A DNA stretch of 64,000 nt from assembly GCA_028751875.1 (NCBI GenBank), contig CM054140.1, positions 10,366,881 through 10,430,880 on the forward strand. Reading direction: 5' to 3'. The first letter of the stretch is position 1. Every line of letters begins with the position of its first letter. The notes beneath the pieces are model-generated. The model was not told where the DNA came from. It was given only the letters and a program-made list of their open reading frames with translations, and ran no database searches. The translations under genes were made by a program, and so were the position numbers. The DNA comes from Rapana venosa. Its lineage: Eukaryota; Mollusca; Gastropoda; Neogastropoda; Muricidae. Of the stretch, positions 42,656-54,094 are shown piece by piece.

Positions 42656-43940
42656 TACTGGATCTTAAGGTTAATCTGAGTAAGAGTAATATCGTCGTAT
42701 TCAGAAAAGGTGGATATTTAGCTGCTCATGAAAAATGGTTGTACAATGGAAATATCATGCCTGTGATTAATGTATATAAATATTTAGGAATCTGTTTTTC
42801 TACTAAGCTTAGTTTCACAACTGCATGTAAAGATCTGGCAAGTCGAGGTAAACGAAGCTTGTTATTTGTGTTGAAAAAACTACGAATATTGAATAATAAC
42901 TCTTTTGATTTGTTCATTAAGATATTTGATGCACAAATACAACCCACTGTGTTATATGGTGCAGAAATCGGGGGCTTGGATGCAGCTGTAACACATTGTG
43001 AATCAGTGCACCTCTTTGCTTTAAAGCAGTTTTTAGGCTTAGATAGACGTACACCTAATGATCTTGTTTATAGTGAAACTAATAGATACCCTCTCTCTGT
43101 TAATGCTGCTGTAAGATGCATTAGATATTGGATTAAGATTCTGCATATGAATGAGAGCAGGCTACCTTTTAAATCCTACAAGATGCTTTATGATCTAGAT
43201 GTCAAAGGGAAAACCAACTGGGCAACACAAATACCTACCTGTTTGTGTGAACTCGGGTTTGGATTTGTTTGGCTCAATCAAGGAGTCGGAAATTGTAGAG
43301 AGTTTATTAACGCTTTCAGGCAAAGATTGATTGACTGCCGATGGCAGCAATGGAATGATCATATACATAACAGTGAAAGATTTCAAATGTACAGACAATT
43401 TATAAGTTCGCATGATATCAAACCTTATCTAAAACTTGATATGGATATACATTTGAAAAGAATTATGTCTAAGTTTAGACTTGGTGTCTCAGATATAAAT
43501 GTTCATAAATTCACATACAGAGAACATGATATTGACGACCTCAGGCTGCTTTGCCCATTATGTAAGCAAGCAGAGGAGGATGAAGTACATTTTGTGTTGT
43601 GCTGTCCAGTATTTGAGGATGTTAGGCAGAACTACATCCCTGTTAAATATAGCAGACAGCCTAATTTATTTAGACTCTGTTTACTCCTGGCATGAAGTCA
43701 TCCTGAGGTTGTGCGCAGCCTCACTTTATATTTGTGTAAAGCTTTCAGAATAAGAGAGATAATGTTATCCTAAGTGATATTTTTGTAGCTGACTTTTTGT
43801 TATACAGTAACATGTTGTCTGTGTGTGTGTGTGTGTGTGTGTGTTTTAAAATATTTTTTTTAAAACCAAAATACTAAGCAGTTCGGCAACCCCCTTCATG
43901 TATGGGCCAATGGCCTTTTTGTGAATAAATCATTCGAGTT
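42656..43940 (+). mobile_element. Second LINE, ORF2 C-terminal third with GAGTTC-type tail
   Basis: An open frame from about 42656 (LDLKVNLSKSNIVVFRKGGY) to 43695 covers the end of the reverse-transcriptase region and the C-terminal domain, including YKYLGICFSTKLSF, QIQPTVLYGAEIGG, FRLGVSDINVHK and a Cys/His motif CPLCKQAEEDEVHFVLCCPVF (about 43552-43614). Near 43670 the true C terminus switches frame (NLIYLDSVYSWHEVILRLCA region). The 3' end has a GGGCCAATGGCC hairpin, AATAAA (43924) and an iterated GAGTTC tail. It begins abruptly at the GAAGAAG tail of the preceding LINE, so it is either 5'-truncated or interrupted by that element. Confidence 0.88.
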
Positions 43941-43944
43941 CGAG

Positions 43945-43945
43945 T

Positions 43946-43988
<43 letters not shown>

Positions 43989-44006
43989 CTCTCTCCTCTC
44001 TCTCTC

Positions 44007-44045
<39 letters not shown>
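43945..44045. repeat. (CT)n tract
   Basis: Imperfect CT repeat directly after the LINE tail. Confidence 0.95.
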
Positions 44046-44047
<2 letters not shown>

Positions 44048-44149
44048 TCGCTTTTTTCTTTTATCTATTTCCCCACCCGCATTTCCTTCATTCTTTTTCT
44101 TCTTGTTATAGCTATCATTATCATTATCATCATGAGAACTGTACATATG

Positions 44150-44240
44150 ATTGTTGTTGTTGTTATTATTATTATTTTTATTATTATTACTATTATTAAC
44201 ATCATCATCATCACGTGTATCAGCAACGTCAAACTGTAAC

Positions 44241-44333
<93 letters not shown>

Positions 44334-44336
44334 ATG
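44150..44336. repeat. (TTA)n and (CTAT)n microsatellites
   Basis: TTATTA run (44150-44200), then about 24 perfect CTAT tetranucleotides (44241-44333). Confidence 0.95.
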
Positions 44337-44509
44337 TCTCTCTCTCTATATATATATAATTAGAGAGAGAGAGATATATATATATACATGTGTGTGTGTA
44401 TGTATATAGATAGAGAGTTAGATAGATAAGCCCAGTGCATCAGGGTGCATCTAAAATCGCAAACCTCCCTTGAGGACGTCGACTGAATCACGGCGGGTGG
44501 CACTGTGCT

Positions 44510-44633
44510 ATGGCGCTGTCCAAGAGAAGAGCGCTGTGGACGCTGATCGGCATCGCGTGTGTGATCAAACTTGGTCATTATGTGGTGACGGTCGCGCCAG
44601 AGTTCGCTAAACAGTCCCAGCGTCTGTTTCCGG
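44510..44633 (+). CDS. Putative first coding exon of a signal-anchored protein
   Basis: ATG at 44510 opens a frame of 41 codons starting MALSKRRALWTLIGIACVIK and ends at CCG G|GTGAGT, a consensus donor at 44634, phase 1. The product begins with a short basic segment (SKRR), then a hydrophobic segment at about residues 9-29 (ALWTLIGIACVIKLGHYVVTV), then a hydrophilic stretch (APEFAKQSQRLFP). That is the layout of a type II signal anchor or a single-pass mitochondrial or ER membrane protein. The GC-rich, non-repetitive local composition contrasts sharply with the microsatellites on both sides. I cannot name the protein, and no downstream exon on the plus strand was found; later exons may lie beyond 64 kb or in damaged sequence. 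Confidence 0.5.
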
Positions 44634-44644
44634 GTGAGTTGGGC

Positions 44645-44646
44645 AC

Positions 44647-44737
<91 letters not shown>

Positions 44738-45134
44738 TTTTTTTAAATTTTATTCTTTTATATCGAGGATAATGGAATAAGCCCTCATGCGATTTTTTAA
44801 ACATCCGGTCCCCGTGTGTATGCGGATTTGTAAATTCTGTCATCTGTTCCCACCGACACACAATGGCCTACTCTTACGAAAAGCGGAACATGATTTAACG
44901 TGTGCCCAAGGTGCGCAAGAGAGAGAGAGGGGGGGGGGGGGAGGGAGGAGGAAGGGAGGGAGTGGAGAGAGAGAGGGGGAGGGAGGGAGGGAGGGGAGAG
45001 AGAGGGAGGGAGGGAGAGATGGAGGAAGGGGAGGAGAGAGGGGAGAGACAGACAGACGGACAGACGGACAGACAGACAGACAGACAGACCTACCGAGAGG
45101 AAAAGACAGCGAGACACATACTGACAGACAGACT

Positions 45135-45212
<78 letters not shown>

Positions 45213-45214
45213 AC

Positions 45215-45245
<31 letters not shown>

Positions 45246-45250
45246 GTGAA
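44645..45250. repeat. GA/GGGA/ACAG purine-rich tracts with SINE tail insertion
   Basis: GA repeats (44650-44732), then the reverse complement of SINE body B plus tail T1 (44740-44905: ATCGAGGATAATGGAATAAG ... CACAATGGCCTACTC), then GAGGG, ACAG and GA repeats to 45245. Confidence 0.85.
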
Positions 45251-45310
45251 TGAATGAATGAATGACCTTTATTTTCCAAAGGTAACAGAGTAAGTCTTCA
45301 TATATATAAT
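45240..45310 (-). repeat. LINE-like 3' end with ATTC tail
   Basis: On the minus strand: TTACCTTTGGAAAATAAAGGTCATTCATTCATTCATTCACTC, i.e. AATAAA followed by an iterated CATT tail. Only the end of the element is visible. Confidence 0.55.
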
Positions 45311-45439
45311 ATACACTTTTTTACCCGGCCCTTGCCCTGATTGAGAACGATCAACAAAATACACACACACACACCAAAAAACAACAACACCAAAGCCCCA
45401 ACTAAAACAACGACAACAAAAGTTCAACCTGTGATATTT

Positions 45440-45445
45440 TAAAGA

Positions 45446-45514
<69 letters not shown>

Positions 45515-45515
45515 T
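45440..45515. repeat. (GA)n tract
   Basis: GA dinucleotide run of about 70 bp. Confidence 0.95.
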
Positions 45516-45699
45516 TTCATCTTGATTTTAGCTTTTCAGCCCACTCACAAGGGGATGTACAGTGAGAAGGGGACGGGGCTCGATACATAATAATGATATC
45601 GAACAATAATAACAACAACAATTAACATTAGGGTTGTAGCCCCCCAAATGATCTTCGTGGCATGGTTCCACATTCTGATGCAAAGATTCTGGATCCATT

Positions 45700-46025
45700 G
45701 TCTTCTGTCAAACGCTCAAACAGCAACTGTTGTATTCTGTCGTGTGAGCGAAAATGCGTTGCGCTGCCGTTAAGCGCCTGGCAAATCAGGCCCAGGGCAT
45801 CTGACTTGGGCATAAGAGAGAATTATCTATTAAGTCTTTCTGGGGAGAAAAGGCAGGAGAATGGACCCAGAAAGGCAGAAAATAGACAAGAAGTTGAAAG
45901 GAAGAAAAGGAACACAGCAGAAACAAAGAGAACGATAGAAAAGAGGGAAATCCTAGCACAGAATCTCCAGAAGATGGGGATGCTATTTATTCTGACAGCC
46001 CCATTCCCCCCCCCCCCCCCCCCAG
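45700..46025 (-). repeat. Family D repeat
   Basis: AAACGCTCAAACAGCAACTG ... TTAAGTCTTTCTGGGGAG ... CACAGAATCTCCAGAAGATGGGG, poly-C near 46004-46022. Confidence 0.85.
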
Positions 46026-46094
46026 GCATTCCAACAAGGGAACAAAGTATTTAAATAGCGAGGGACTTGAAAATAGCTATATATGCACACACTT

Positions 46095-46205
46095 CATGTT
46101 TATCCGTCGTCGTGTTCGACGATGACCTCCAAAACAGCAGAGAAAGCAGCTGCTGTTTCAGAAATTGGGCAGAAATGGGATTATAGTGGAGATGCCTTGC
46201 CCACA
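46095..46205 (+). repeat. Dispersed repeat copy (matches 13905-14030)
   Basis: ATCCGTCGTCGTGTTCGACG ... AAGCAGCTGCTGTTTCAG ... GGGCAGAAATGGGATTATAG. The reverse complement of 13905-14030. Confidence 0.7.
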
Positions 46206-46419
46206 GCACAACCCCGCTCTCACGACCAAGAGGGCATACTGACAGTCAGCATTGGAGATGTAGTCCAAAGGCCAACCAGCCCCCAGGGCTGCAGCACATA
46301 AGGACTGTGCAAGATACCAGCTTCTCATCCAGTGAGTGTGCTGAATAGGTTCACAGGGATTCAGAGAGGAGAGAACAGAGTGCTTATGCTTACATAGCCT
46401 GGCGATCCCAGGGCATTCT

Positions 46420-46775
46420 TCTTCTTCTTCGTCGTCGAGCGCTCAGACAACAACCACTGTTGACTGTCATATGAGCGAAAATGCGTTACGCTGCCGACAT
46501 CTCAGGCCCAGTAGAGCGCACCCGACTTCAGCGTGGGAGAAAATTATTATGTGATCTTTTAAAGTCTTTCTGGGGGGGGGGTCGGAGGGGGGGGGGGAGA
46601 AAAAGGCAGGAGAGAATGGACCTATAAGGGAAAAGAGAGAAAGGAGGTGACAGGAAGAAGAAAAGGAACAAGGCAGAATCAACGAGAGGGATAGAAAAGA
46701 GGGAATTCCTCGCACAGAATTTCCAGAAGGTGGGGATGCTATTGTACACTGACAGGTTCCCGGCGTTTCCAACGG
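46420..46775 (-). repeat. Family D repeat
   Basis: (TTC)n GTCGTCGAGCGCTCAGAC ... CTTTCTGGGG, G runs (46570-46597) ... CACAGAATTTCCAGAAGGTGGGG. Near full length. Confidence 0.85.
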
Positions 46776-46919
46776 GAGAATCCCTGGGTATTTAACTGCG
46801 GAACGCCTGACAGCAACAAGTCAACAACAATAAAAACAACAACAACAACATTTCGAGTTTTGTTACCAAGGTTTTCATGCCTTTTAATGCGCTCAGTCAT
46901 GTACCTTCTGTAGTGTACA

Positions 46920-47290
46920 CCACTTTAAGTGAGGGCAGATTTCTCTGCCTGAAATTCGGGTTACTCTCCCCCAGGAAAAGCGCTTTAGCCACAAGAGCAG
47001 CGCCACCCATCATTTTTTCCCTGCCTACGTGTGTATTTGTTTCCCTACCAGAGTGGCTTTTTTCTACACAATTTGGCCAGGGACAGCTCTCTTGTTGCCG
47101 TGGGTTCTTTCAGCGCGCGCTAAATGCATGTCGTACACAAAACTTCACTTTATGGTCTCAACCGAAAGACTATCACTCAGACCATCGTCTCACGGTCCTA
47201 GCGGATGGGGGTGGGGGTGGCGGGGGGGAAGTTTCGGTAGAACAGGATCGAACCCACTGTACACTTCAACCGACTTTTTGCTTTCTAGCA
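46920..47290 (-). repeat. Degenerate SINE-like repeat
   Basis: TGGTCTCAACCGAAAGACTATC and GGATCGAACCCACTGTACAC resemble a SINE body and a reversed B box. Heavily diverged, no perfect promoter boxes. Confidence 0.4.
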
Positions 47291-47299
47291 GGTGATTAC

Positions 47300-47345
47300 A
47301 ATCAAGACTACCGCTATCAAGACTCAAGACTCAAGAATACTTTAA
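47300..47345 (-). repeat. LINE-like 3' terminal tail (TTGAGTC)n
   Basis: On the minus strand: GGACATTAAAGTATTCTTGAGTCTTGAGTCTTGATAGC, an iterated heptamer like a non-LTR element terminus. Confidence 0.45.
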
Positions 47346-47474
47346 TGTCCTCAACTAGAGAAATTATGAGTGCCCTGGCATTTTAAAGTTATAATCAACA
47401 AGTTATCAGCATCAATATTCAACAAAAAGATTAAGAAATAAACACTGTAATTTTAAAAGCCGACAACCATCTAC

Positions 47475-47574
47475 TCACATACACACACGCACCCACACAT
47501 CCACACTCACACACACACACACACACCCACCACAACAAACACACACACACACACACACCACACACACACACACT

Positions 47575-47607
<33 letters not shown>

Positions 47608-47720
47608 ACTCTCTCACTCTCTCTTCTCTCTCGCAAACCACCCATCCACACACCACACAGCAAATACACACTCACACACACACGCATGCGCGGGCGCACG
47701 CACACACCAGTAAAGTTAAG
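47475..47720. repeat. (CA)n compound microsatellite
   Basis: CA, CCA and GCAC repeats with a short CTCT interruption. Confidence 0.95.
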
Positions 47721-47954
47721 AGTAGCAAATGTAAAACCACAACACAACAATAACTCAAACCATCTCATGAACACATCACCAGCACAATCAATACAAATAC
47801 AACAAGTAACTTTCCATTAAAAAGAAAAACGTAACAAACACATTTTGATTAAAAAAAGAAAAGTTTTAACACTATTTCCCCTTCACCCATCACAGCTCAC
47901 ACTTATTCTTTGCCTGGTACTTTATATAAACTATGTATGCACACACACACACCC

Positions 47955-47958
47955 CACA

Positions 47959-48003
<45 letters not shown>

Positions 48004-48052
48004 CTCCTCTCTCTCTCTCTCTCTCTCTCATCTCACTCTCTTCTCTCTCCTC

Positions 48053-48088
<36 letters not shown>

Positions 48089-48092
48089 CGGT
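47955..48092. repeat. (CT)n tract
   Basis: Imperfect CT repeat with a C12 run at about 48050-48062. Confidence 0.95.
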
Positions 48093-48437
48093 TTGGTGTT
48101 GTTGTTTTTTATTTTATTTTTTTTTTTATAGGTTTTTTCCTTTTGCATTGTTGATTCTTTCGCTTATAGACACTTTGCAAGTTTTTGATATAATTACACT
48201 AAACAGTGTGTTTTGGCAAAGTAGCATTTCATTGAGAGTAAAATCATATTTCCCTTTGCATATATTTTGGTGCTTTGTGATTTTTCCATACATTGCTTAC
48301 TTGATCTTGTTTCATTCTCCTTATAGTTGTATTTTGGTGCCATTGTATGTAAGTGTTATTTTATGATAGTACTCTGATATTGTTTTGAAAAACTTTAGGA
48401 ATTAGTGATTAGATGTGTATGAAATAAGCAATTTATT

Positions 48438-51400
48438 TTGATTATGGATCATCAAAATAATCTTTGGTTAACTAAAGATGGTTTTCGAATTGGTCATCTT
48501 AACATCAACCATGCAATACACAAAATGTCTGAAATATCTTCTATATTGTCAAATTCAGGGACAAATTTCCATGTATTCGGCTTCACAGAAACCCATCTAT
48601 CACCCCATATTTCAGACAATGACATTTCAGTACCAGGCTACAATACCATTCGCAGAGACTCCCGTATTCATAAAGAAACTGGTATAGTTGTTTATATTCA
48701 TCACTCAGTACAGTTCAAAAGAGTTACAAGTTTAGAGCAACTTCATGTAGAAACAATTTGGATTGAAATTAAACTAAGACATTCCAGACCAATTCTTTTA
48801 TGTTTTCTTTACAGAAATCCCAAAGAAAAAGCAGAATGGATTGATCGCTATATCTCAATGATGGATAGAAATAGATAAAGATTATGATGATATAAATTGT
48901 ATTAGGTGATTTCAATATTGATTTATTAAAACCTAATAATCATTGGATACAGACATTTGATCTTTCAACTTGAAGCAATTGATAACTATTCCAACTCGTG
49001 TCACACATATTTCAAAAATTTTAATAGATCATATATATGTTGTAAATAAAGAGACTATTGTAGAGGTAAATGTTCCACTTTCTGGCTGTAGTGATCACTT
49101 TCCTATATGTATAACTTGGTCGAAAAAAGGAGTAAAAATTCCAAAAGTTAGCCATAAAACTATAACTTACAGAAGTTTCTCAAACTTTAATAGTCACTTT
49201 TTCTACAGGACCTTCTAAATTCGCATTTGAGTGATGTTTATCAATTACTGATCCCAATATAGCTACTGAACATTGGTATTCTATCTTTTATAGTGTCTAC
49301 AACAAACATGCTCCGTTACAAACTAAAAAGAGTTAAATACAAAACCAAACCACCATGGCTTACTAACGAAATACAGAAACATATATATCATAGGGATTAC
49401 CTATTAAAGAAAGTTCCCGAGAAGATTATAAAAACAGAGAAATTATGTAACTTCCCTTTTAAACGAGCTGAGAAAAAAAAGCATTTTGAAGAGCTTCTTA
49501 AAAACAACAGGGACAGTAAATCTATTTGGAAAACTATAAACCACTCACCAACAAAAGTTATAATAAAAATTCAAACGTTGGCTGTGATATATCTGCTGAT
49601 ACATTAAATCTTCATTTCTCAACTGTTGCAAAACCAGTTAATCTCTAAGGACAAATCAGAAGACAATGACTTAAAAAACTTGATAGCTTTTTGCGACAGC
49701 AAGAACATTCAATCGAAAATTGAGATAGCATTTATTACAGTTAACGAGGTGTTCACTGCTTTAAATCGTCTGAAACAATCATCAACCACGTGGTCTTGAT
49801 GGATTGGATGGGAAAATCTTAAATTATCTGCACCTGTTATAGCAGAAACACTTACATATATTTACAATCTTTGCATAAGTAAGAAAAACTTTCCCTAAAA
49901 TTTTAAAACAAGCAAAAATTATTCCTTTACATAAATCTGGAAATACCTCAGAACCATCAAACTACAGACCAATTTCAATATTGTCCACTCTTTCAAAAAC
50001 CATTAGAGCAGCACATTTATAAATGTTTATTAGCCCACTTAAATAAATATAATCTGTTACAACCCAAACCAGTCTGGATTTAGAGCAAACCATTCCTGCC
50101 ACACTACTCTTGTAAAAATGACAGATAGATGGTTGTTTAATATAATAAAAAAGAATTTACAGGTATACTTTTTATTGATTTTGCTAAAAGCCTTTGATAT
50201 TATAGACCACAGACTTCTACTACGAAAGCTTGCAGTCTACAAACTATCTCCTAGTACCCTCACACTTATTTTGTCATTCTTATCTGAGAGACAGCAAAAG
50301 GTACATCTAAACAACACGACTTCAAGTTTTCTTCTTAACAGGTTTGGTGTTCCACAAGGATCAGTACTTGGTCCCATGTTGTTTCTTATGTATATAAATG
50401 ACCTGCCTTTGAGTATAACTATACAAAATGAACTATTTGCAGATGATACAACTCTTTATACTAGCCACAAAAACCCTCTTCATGTATGTCAAAGTTTACA
50501 AGAGAATATAAACATAATTGTCAATTGGACACAAATGAACCACATGGCCCTTCATCCAGGTAAAACAAAATTTATGCTGTTATCAACAAGACAAAAACGT
50601 CAAAATCTTAACATAAGCTTGCCTTCTATTTACGTCAACAGTGTCAAAATTGAAGAAGTTTCTAAATCATAAATATTTGGGGATAACCATCGATAATAAT
50701 TTGTCTTGGTCTGTACATATACGTAATCTAACAAAGAAAATTGCCTCCAAAACCTACCAGTTAAATAAGATCAAACACTTTGCAAATCTGCATGCGAGAA
50801 AAATATTTTTTTATTCATTTATTCAGTCTTCTGTGGATTATGCATCTACACTATGGGATTTAGCCAGTAATAACTTATTCAAACCATTAATCATATACAT
50901 AAACGAGCTGTCAAAATAGTATATAGATAAGTCATCTTCATTAGCATTTTCAGATTAAAAAAAATGTTAATATTCTTCCTCTCAAAACACGATTGCTGTT
51001 TAATAAAGGTATACTAATGCATAAAATTCTTCATGGTAGTGCCCCATCTTCCTTGAGCAGCATGTTCAGCGAAAACAATTTTCGACATTCACAAAAATTA
51101 ACCTCCCTTTACCAGCTATTACTCTGTTTAAATCAAGCTTAGTATATTCTGGAAGCTGGTTTTGGAATAGACTCCCAACCTTCTAAAAGATGAAACAGGA
51201 TTTTCAAGATTTAAGAGTCTGTTTTTATGATTTTCTAATGACCTATGAAAATGTCACATTTCTTTCACTACAAATGTTTTTAAATCAACCGTTAGTAGTT
51301 TCAGTTACACAAATTGTCCCCGCGCATGGTATAAAATTAGTTATTGTTAATATCCATTCCTATTCAAATTTTGTTTGTTTGTTTTTAATTATTTCTGAGT

Positions 51401-51616
51401 ATATTTAAGCACTTTCTCTGATGTTCTCTATATCTTGCTTGCCTTCCAGTATGTGTGTGTGCGTCTGTGTGTGTATTGTTTTCCATGTAATCTATGTCAA
51501 TATGCATATTTTCGTTTCTTATTCATTTATTTATTTATTTATTTATTTATTATTTTGAGGGCTGGATGTAAAAAAGCATGTAATGCTTAATCTACTACCC
51601 TCTGAAAAATAAAAAT
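48438..51616 (+). mobile_element. LINE (L2/CR1-like) with endonuclease and RT, frameshifted
   Basis: From ATG 48444 an apurinic-type endonuclease domain is encoded: IGHLNINHAIHKMSEI, FTETHLSP, GYNTIRRDSR, then LGDFNIDLLKP (48904) and LSGCSDHFPICITW (about 49080-49122), the last holding the catalytic SDH. Linker sequence follows, then the RT: YRPISIL (near 49966), the LIDFAKAFD block at 50170 (frame broken by one extra A), FGVPQGSVLGPMLFLMYIND (50342-50401), FADDTTLY (50438-50461) and KYLGITIDNNLSWS. At least six single-base frameshifts break it. The 3' end is GGCTGGATGTAAAAAAGCATGTAATGCTTAATC (hairpin tail) with AATAAA. The GVPQGS/YINDL spelling favours the L2/CR1 group, a family-level judgement only. 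Confidence 0.9.
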
Positions 51617-51714
51617 TGTTCAAAATTGGTTGTTCTCTCTCAGAGGCATGTTCATGCACATGCTGTTATTTGATAATTTTTTTTTATCGGTGCAGGTTCA
51701 GCCTTGAAACCAAA

Positions 51715-51759
<45 letters not shown>

Positions 51760-51765
51760 AGGGGG
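51715..51765. repeat. Very long poly-G tract
   Basis: About 43 consecutive Gs plus GTAGGGGGG. The corresponding run in the duplicated block (60042-60087) is about the same length. Confidence 0.85.
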
Positions 51766-51834
51766 GTAACAAGTTCCGTGTCTTTGTGAAGCTCTCGTGT
51801 TACGCTATCTGTCTACCTGCCCGCCTGCCCCCCC

Positions 51835-51837
<3 letters not shown>

Positions 51838-51873
<36 letters not shown>

Positions 51874-51900
51874 TCTCTCTCTTCTCTTCGCTCTTCTCCT

Positions 51901-51955
<55 letters not shown>

Positions 51956-51980
51956 CCTCCCTCCCTCCCTCTTCTCTTCC
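51838..51980. repeat. (CT)n tract
   Basis: CT repeat with CCCT/CTTCTC interruptions; counterpart of 60160-60305. Confidence 0.95.
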
Positions 51981-51994
51981 CTTTCGGGGACCGG

Positions 51995-52325
51995 AAATCC
52001 TAGTGGTTAGAACATTGCGCTCGCAATCTGACGACCCGGGTTCGATTCCCGTTCAAAGGGATATTTTCCCCTGGAGTTAACATCAGTGCAGACTCCACAC
52101 TCCCCAAAAGTCCTTCGGATGAGACTATAAACCGAGGCCCCGTGTGCGAACGCACGCAGAACATCTTGCGCACACTTAAATCCTGTTCCTCTGTTCGTAA
52201 GAGTAGGCCATTGTGTGCCGGTGGAAACAGATGACAAATTTACAAAACCGCAGACACAGGGGTCTGGATTTAAAAGAGCACAAAAGTGCTTATTCCATTA
52301 TCCTCGATATCAAAGAATTTTTTTT
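51995..52325 (+). repeat. SINE: tRNA head B with tail T1
   Basis: Head ATCCTAGTGGTTAGAACATTGCGC with perfect B box GGTTCGATTCC (52040-52050), body B, tail GGTCTGGATTTAAAAGAGCACAAAAGTGCTTATTCC. Counterpart of 60310-60640. Confidence 0.88.
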
Positions 52326-52329
52326 AAAT

Positions 52330-52355
52330 TCTCCTCTCTTCTCTTCTCTTCTCTT

Positions 52356-52392
<37 letters not shown>

Positions 52393-52530
52393 TATCTCTC
52401 TCTCTTTTCTCTCTCTCCTCTCTTTTCCTTCTCTTCTCTTCTCTTTGTCTTTCTCTCTCACTCTCTTCCTCTCTCTCTCCTCTCTCTCTCTCTCTCTTCT
52501 CCCCTCTCTCTCCTCTCTCTCTCTCTCTCG
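52330..52530. repeat. (CT)n tract
   Basis: CT/CTTCT repeat; counterpart of 60640-60825. Confidence 0.95.
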
Positions 52531-52617
52531 CTGGGGTCGGGTGATCTCCCTTGGATTTTAGCAGGGCGAAATTTGCTGTGTAAATTTTGTGTTTAAATTG
52601 CCAAATAAACCAGCACC

Positions 52618-53606
52618 ATGCCAGTTGTCGGGTTACCAACAACGCTGGAAGTGACGCTAAAGGGGCCCTGCTGCAACAACACTGCATCACCTCATGGAAG
52701 GTCTGTGGAGAAGGCGAGCAAACGACTGTTGTGCTTCGACTGAAGGCTGGCTCAAGTGATGGGAACATGGCGGGTAAACAAACACCTGTGTACTTTCCGC
52801 AGAAAGCCCTCCCAGTCAGACCAACAGGGACCCACGAAGGACAGAGGAGAGGAGACAGGCAGAGGAGAGGAGGCGGGCAGAGGAGAGGAGGCGGACAGAG
52901 GAGAGGAGACAGACAGAGGAAAGGCAAGAAGACAAGGCAAGTGCATTGTTCCCATTGGAAACTTTGCCAAGTTTGTTTTATGCCAACACCCCCCATCACC
53001 CAGTCTGCCCTCACACACCAACACCCCCAGCCTCTCCAAACCACATGCCTTCACAATCGCTGCTTCCCACACATGATTATCGCCGTGCGTCAGGTGCTGT
53101 CACAGTGTTGGAAGCTGACACAGTGGCTGAACAACAAGGTGGAATTGACCTGGTTGAGGTGCCTGTACCTGACATTATGATGGAGGGGGAGGACTGTGAC
53201 GAATATCTAGATCAGATTCGGGATGCAGGCTACAGTGGAGATACTATAAAGAACTATGTGGGTGGGCTGAGAAACAGATCCCTGCAGATAAAATCTCAGG
53301 GATGTTTCTAGAAACAAGGACTTTCTTAATGTGTATACCTCTGATGAAATACCTGATACTATCATTTGTGAAAGTGAAGATATGATTTTTCAGTTTATCT
53401 GGACAGATGACACTCACAACCCTGCTGATTACTTTTGGTTTGCAAAAAAGAACACCAGGCAACTGACTCAGGAGGAAAAAGACATTTATTCCAAGCTGCA
53501 GCTGTGGACACCTGCCGATCGTGACAGAAATCAAAGACAGAATTAGTGCTGGACTGGATGTTTTACATGTTATGATGGATGCTATCCAGATATTTTTTCT
53601 GGTTAG
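52618..53606 (+). pseudogene. Frameshifted copy of the 325-aa unknown ORF (copy 1)
   Basis: Aligns by eye along its whole length with the intact ORF at 60916-61893 (offset about 8.3 kb) but contains about eight small indels, nearly all in homopolymers. Examples: GCTAAAGGGGCC versus GCTAGGTGCC near 52657, AAGCCCTCCC versus AAGCCTCCC near 52805, GTTTTATG versus GTTTATG near 52977, CAGATAAAATC versus CAGAGAAATC near 53286, CAGAAATC versus CAGAATC near 53527. As written it gives only broken ORFs. Whether it is a pseudogene or a poorly polished duplicate of one locus cannot be settled from sequence; the error pattern favours the latter. Confidence 0.8.
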
Positions 53607-53629
53607 AAGTGGACTGTGGTTGCCTGTAT

Positions 53630-53866
53630 ATGTGCGTGTGTGAGTGTATGTGTGTGTGTGTGTGTGTGTGCATGCGCACCCTCTTGTGCGTGCGTGCGCG
53701 CGTGTGTGTATGTGTGTGTTGTGTATGTTCGTGCGTGTGTGTGTGCGTGCGTGTGTTTTGTGCGTGCGTGTGTGCGTGTTCGTGCGTGTGTGTGTCATGC
53801 GTGTGTGTGTGCGTGTGTGCATCATATGTGTGTGCATATGTGTGTGTGTGTGTGTGTGTGTGTGGT

Positions 53867-53952
<86 letters not shown>
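53630..53952. repeat. (TG)n/(GA)n compound tract
   Basis: TG-rich then GA-rich repeat following the ORF; counterpart of 61915-62235. Confidence 0.95.
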
Positions 53953-53953
<1 letters not shown>

Positions 53954-54094
53954 CAAACAGGAGGTTAGGCATATTGTGAGTTAGGTTTTTTACGTGTTGG
54001 AAAGAGCATGAGTTACCGGATCAGACGGAATGTAGGACAGGAAGCCCTGTCACAGACTCGGTGTTTAAATGTTTGTGGTTTGTTGTTTACCCCC

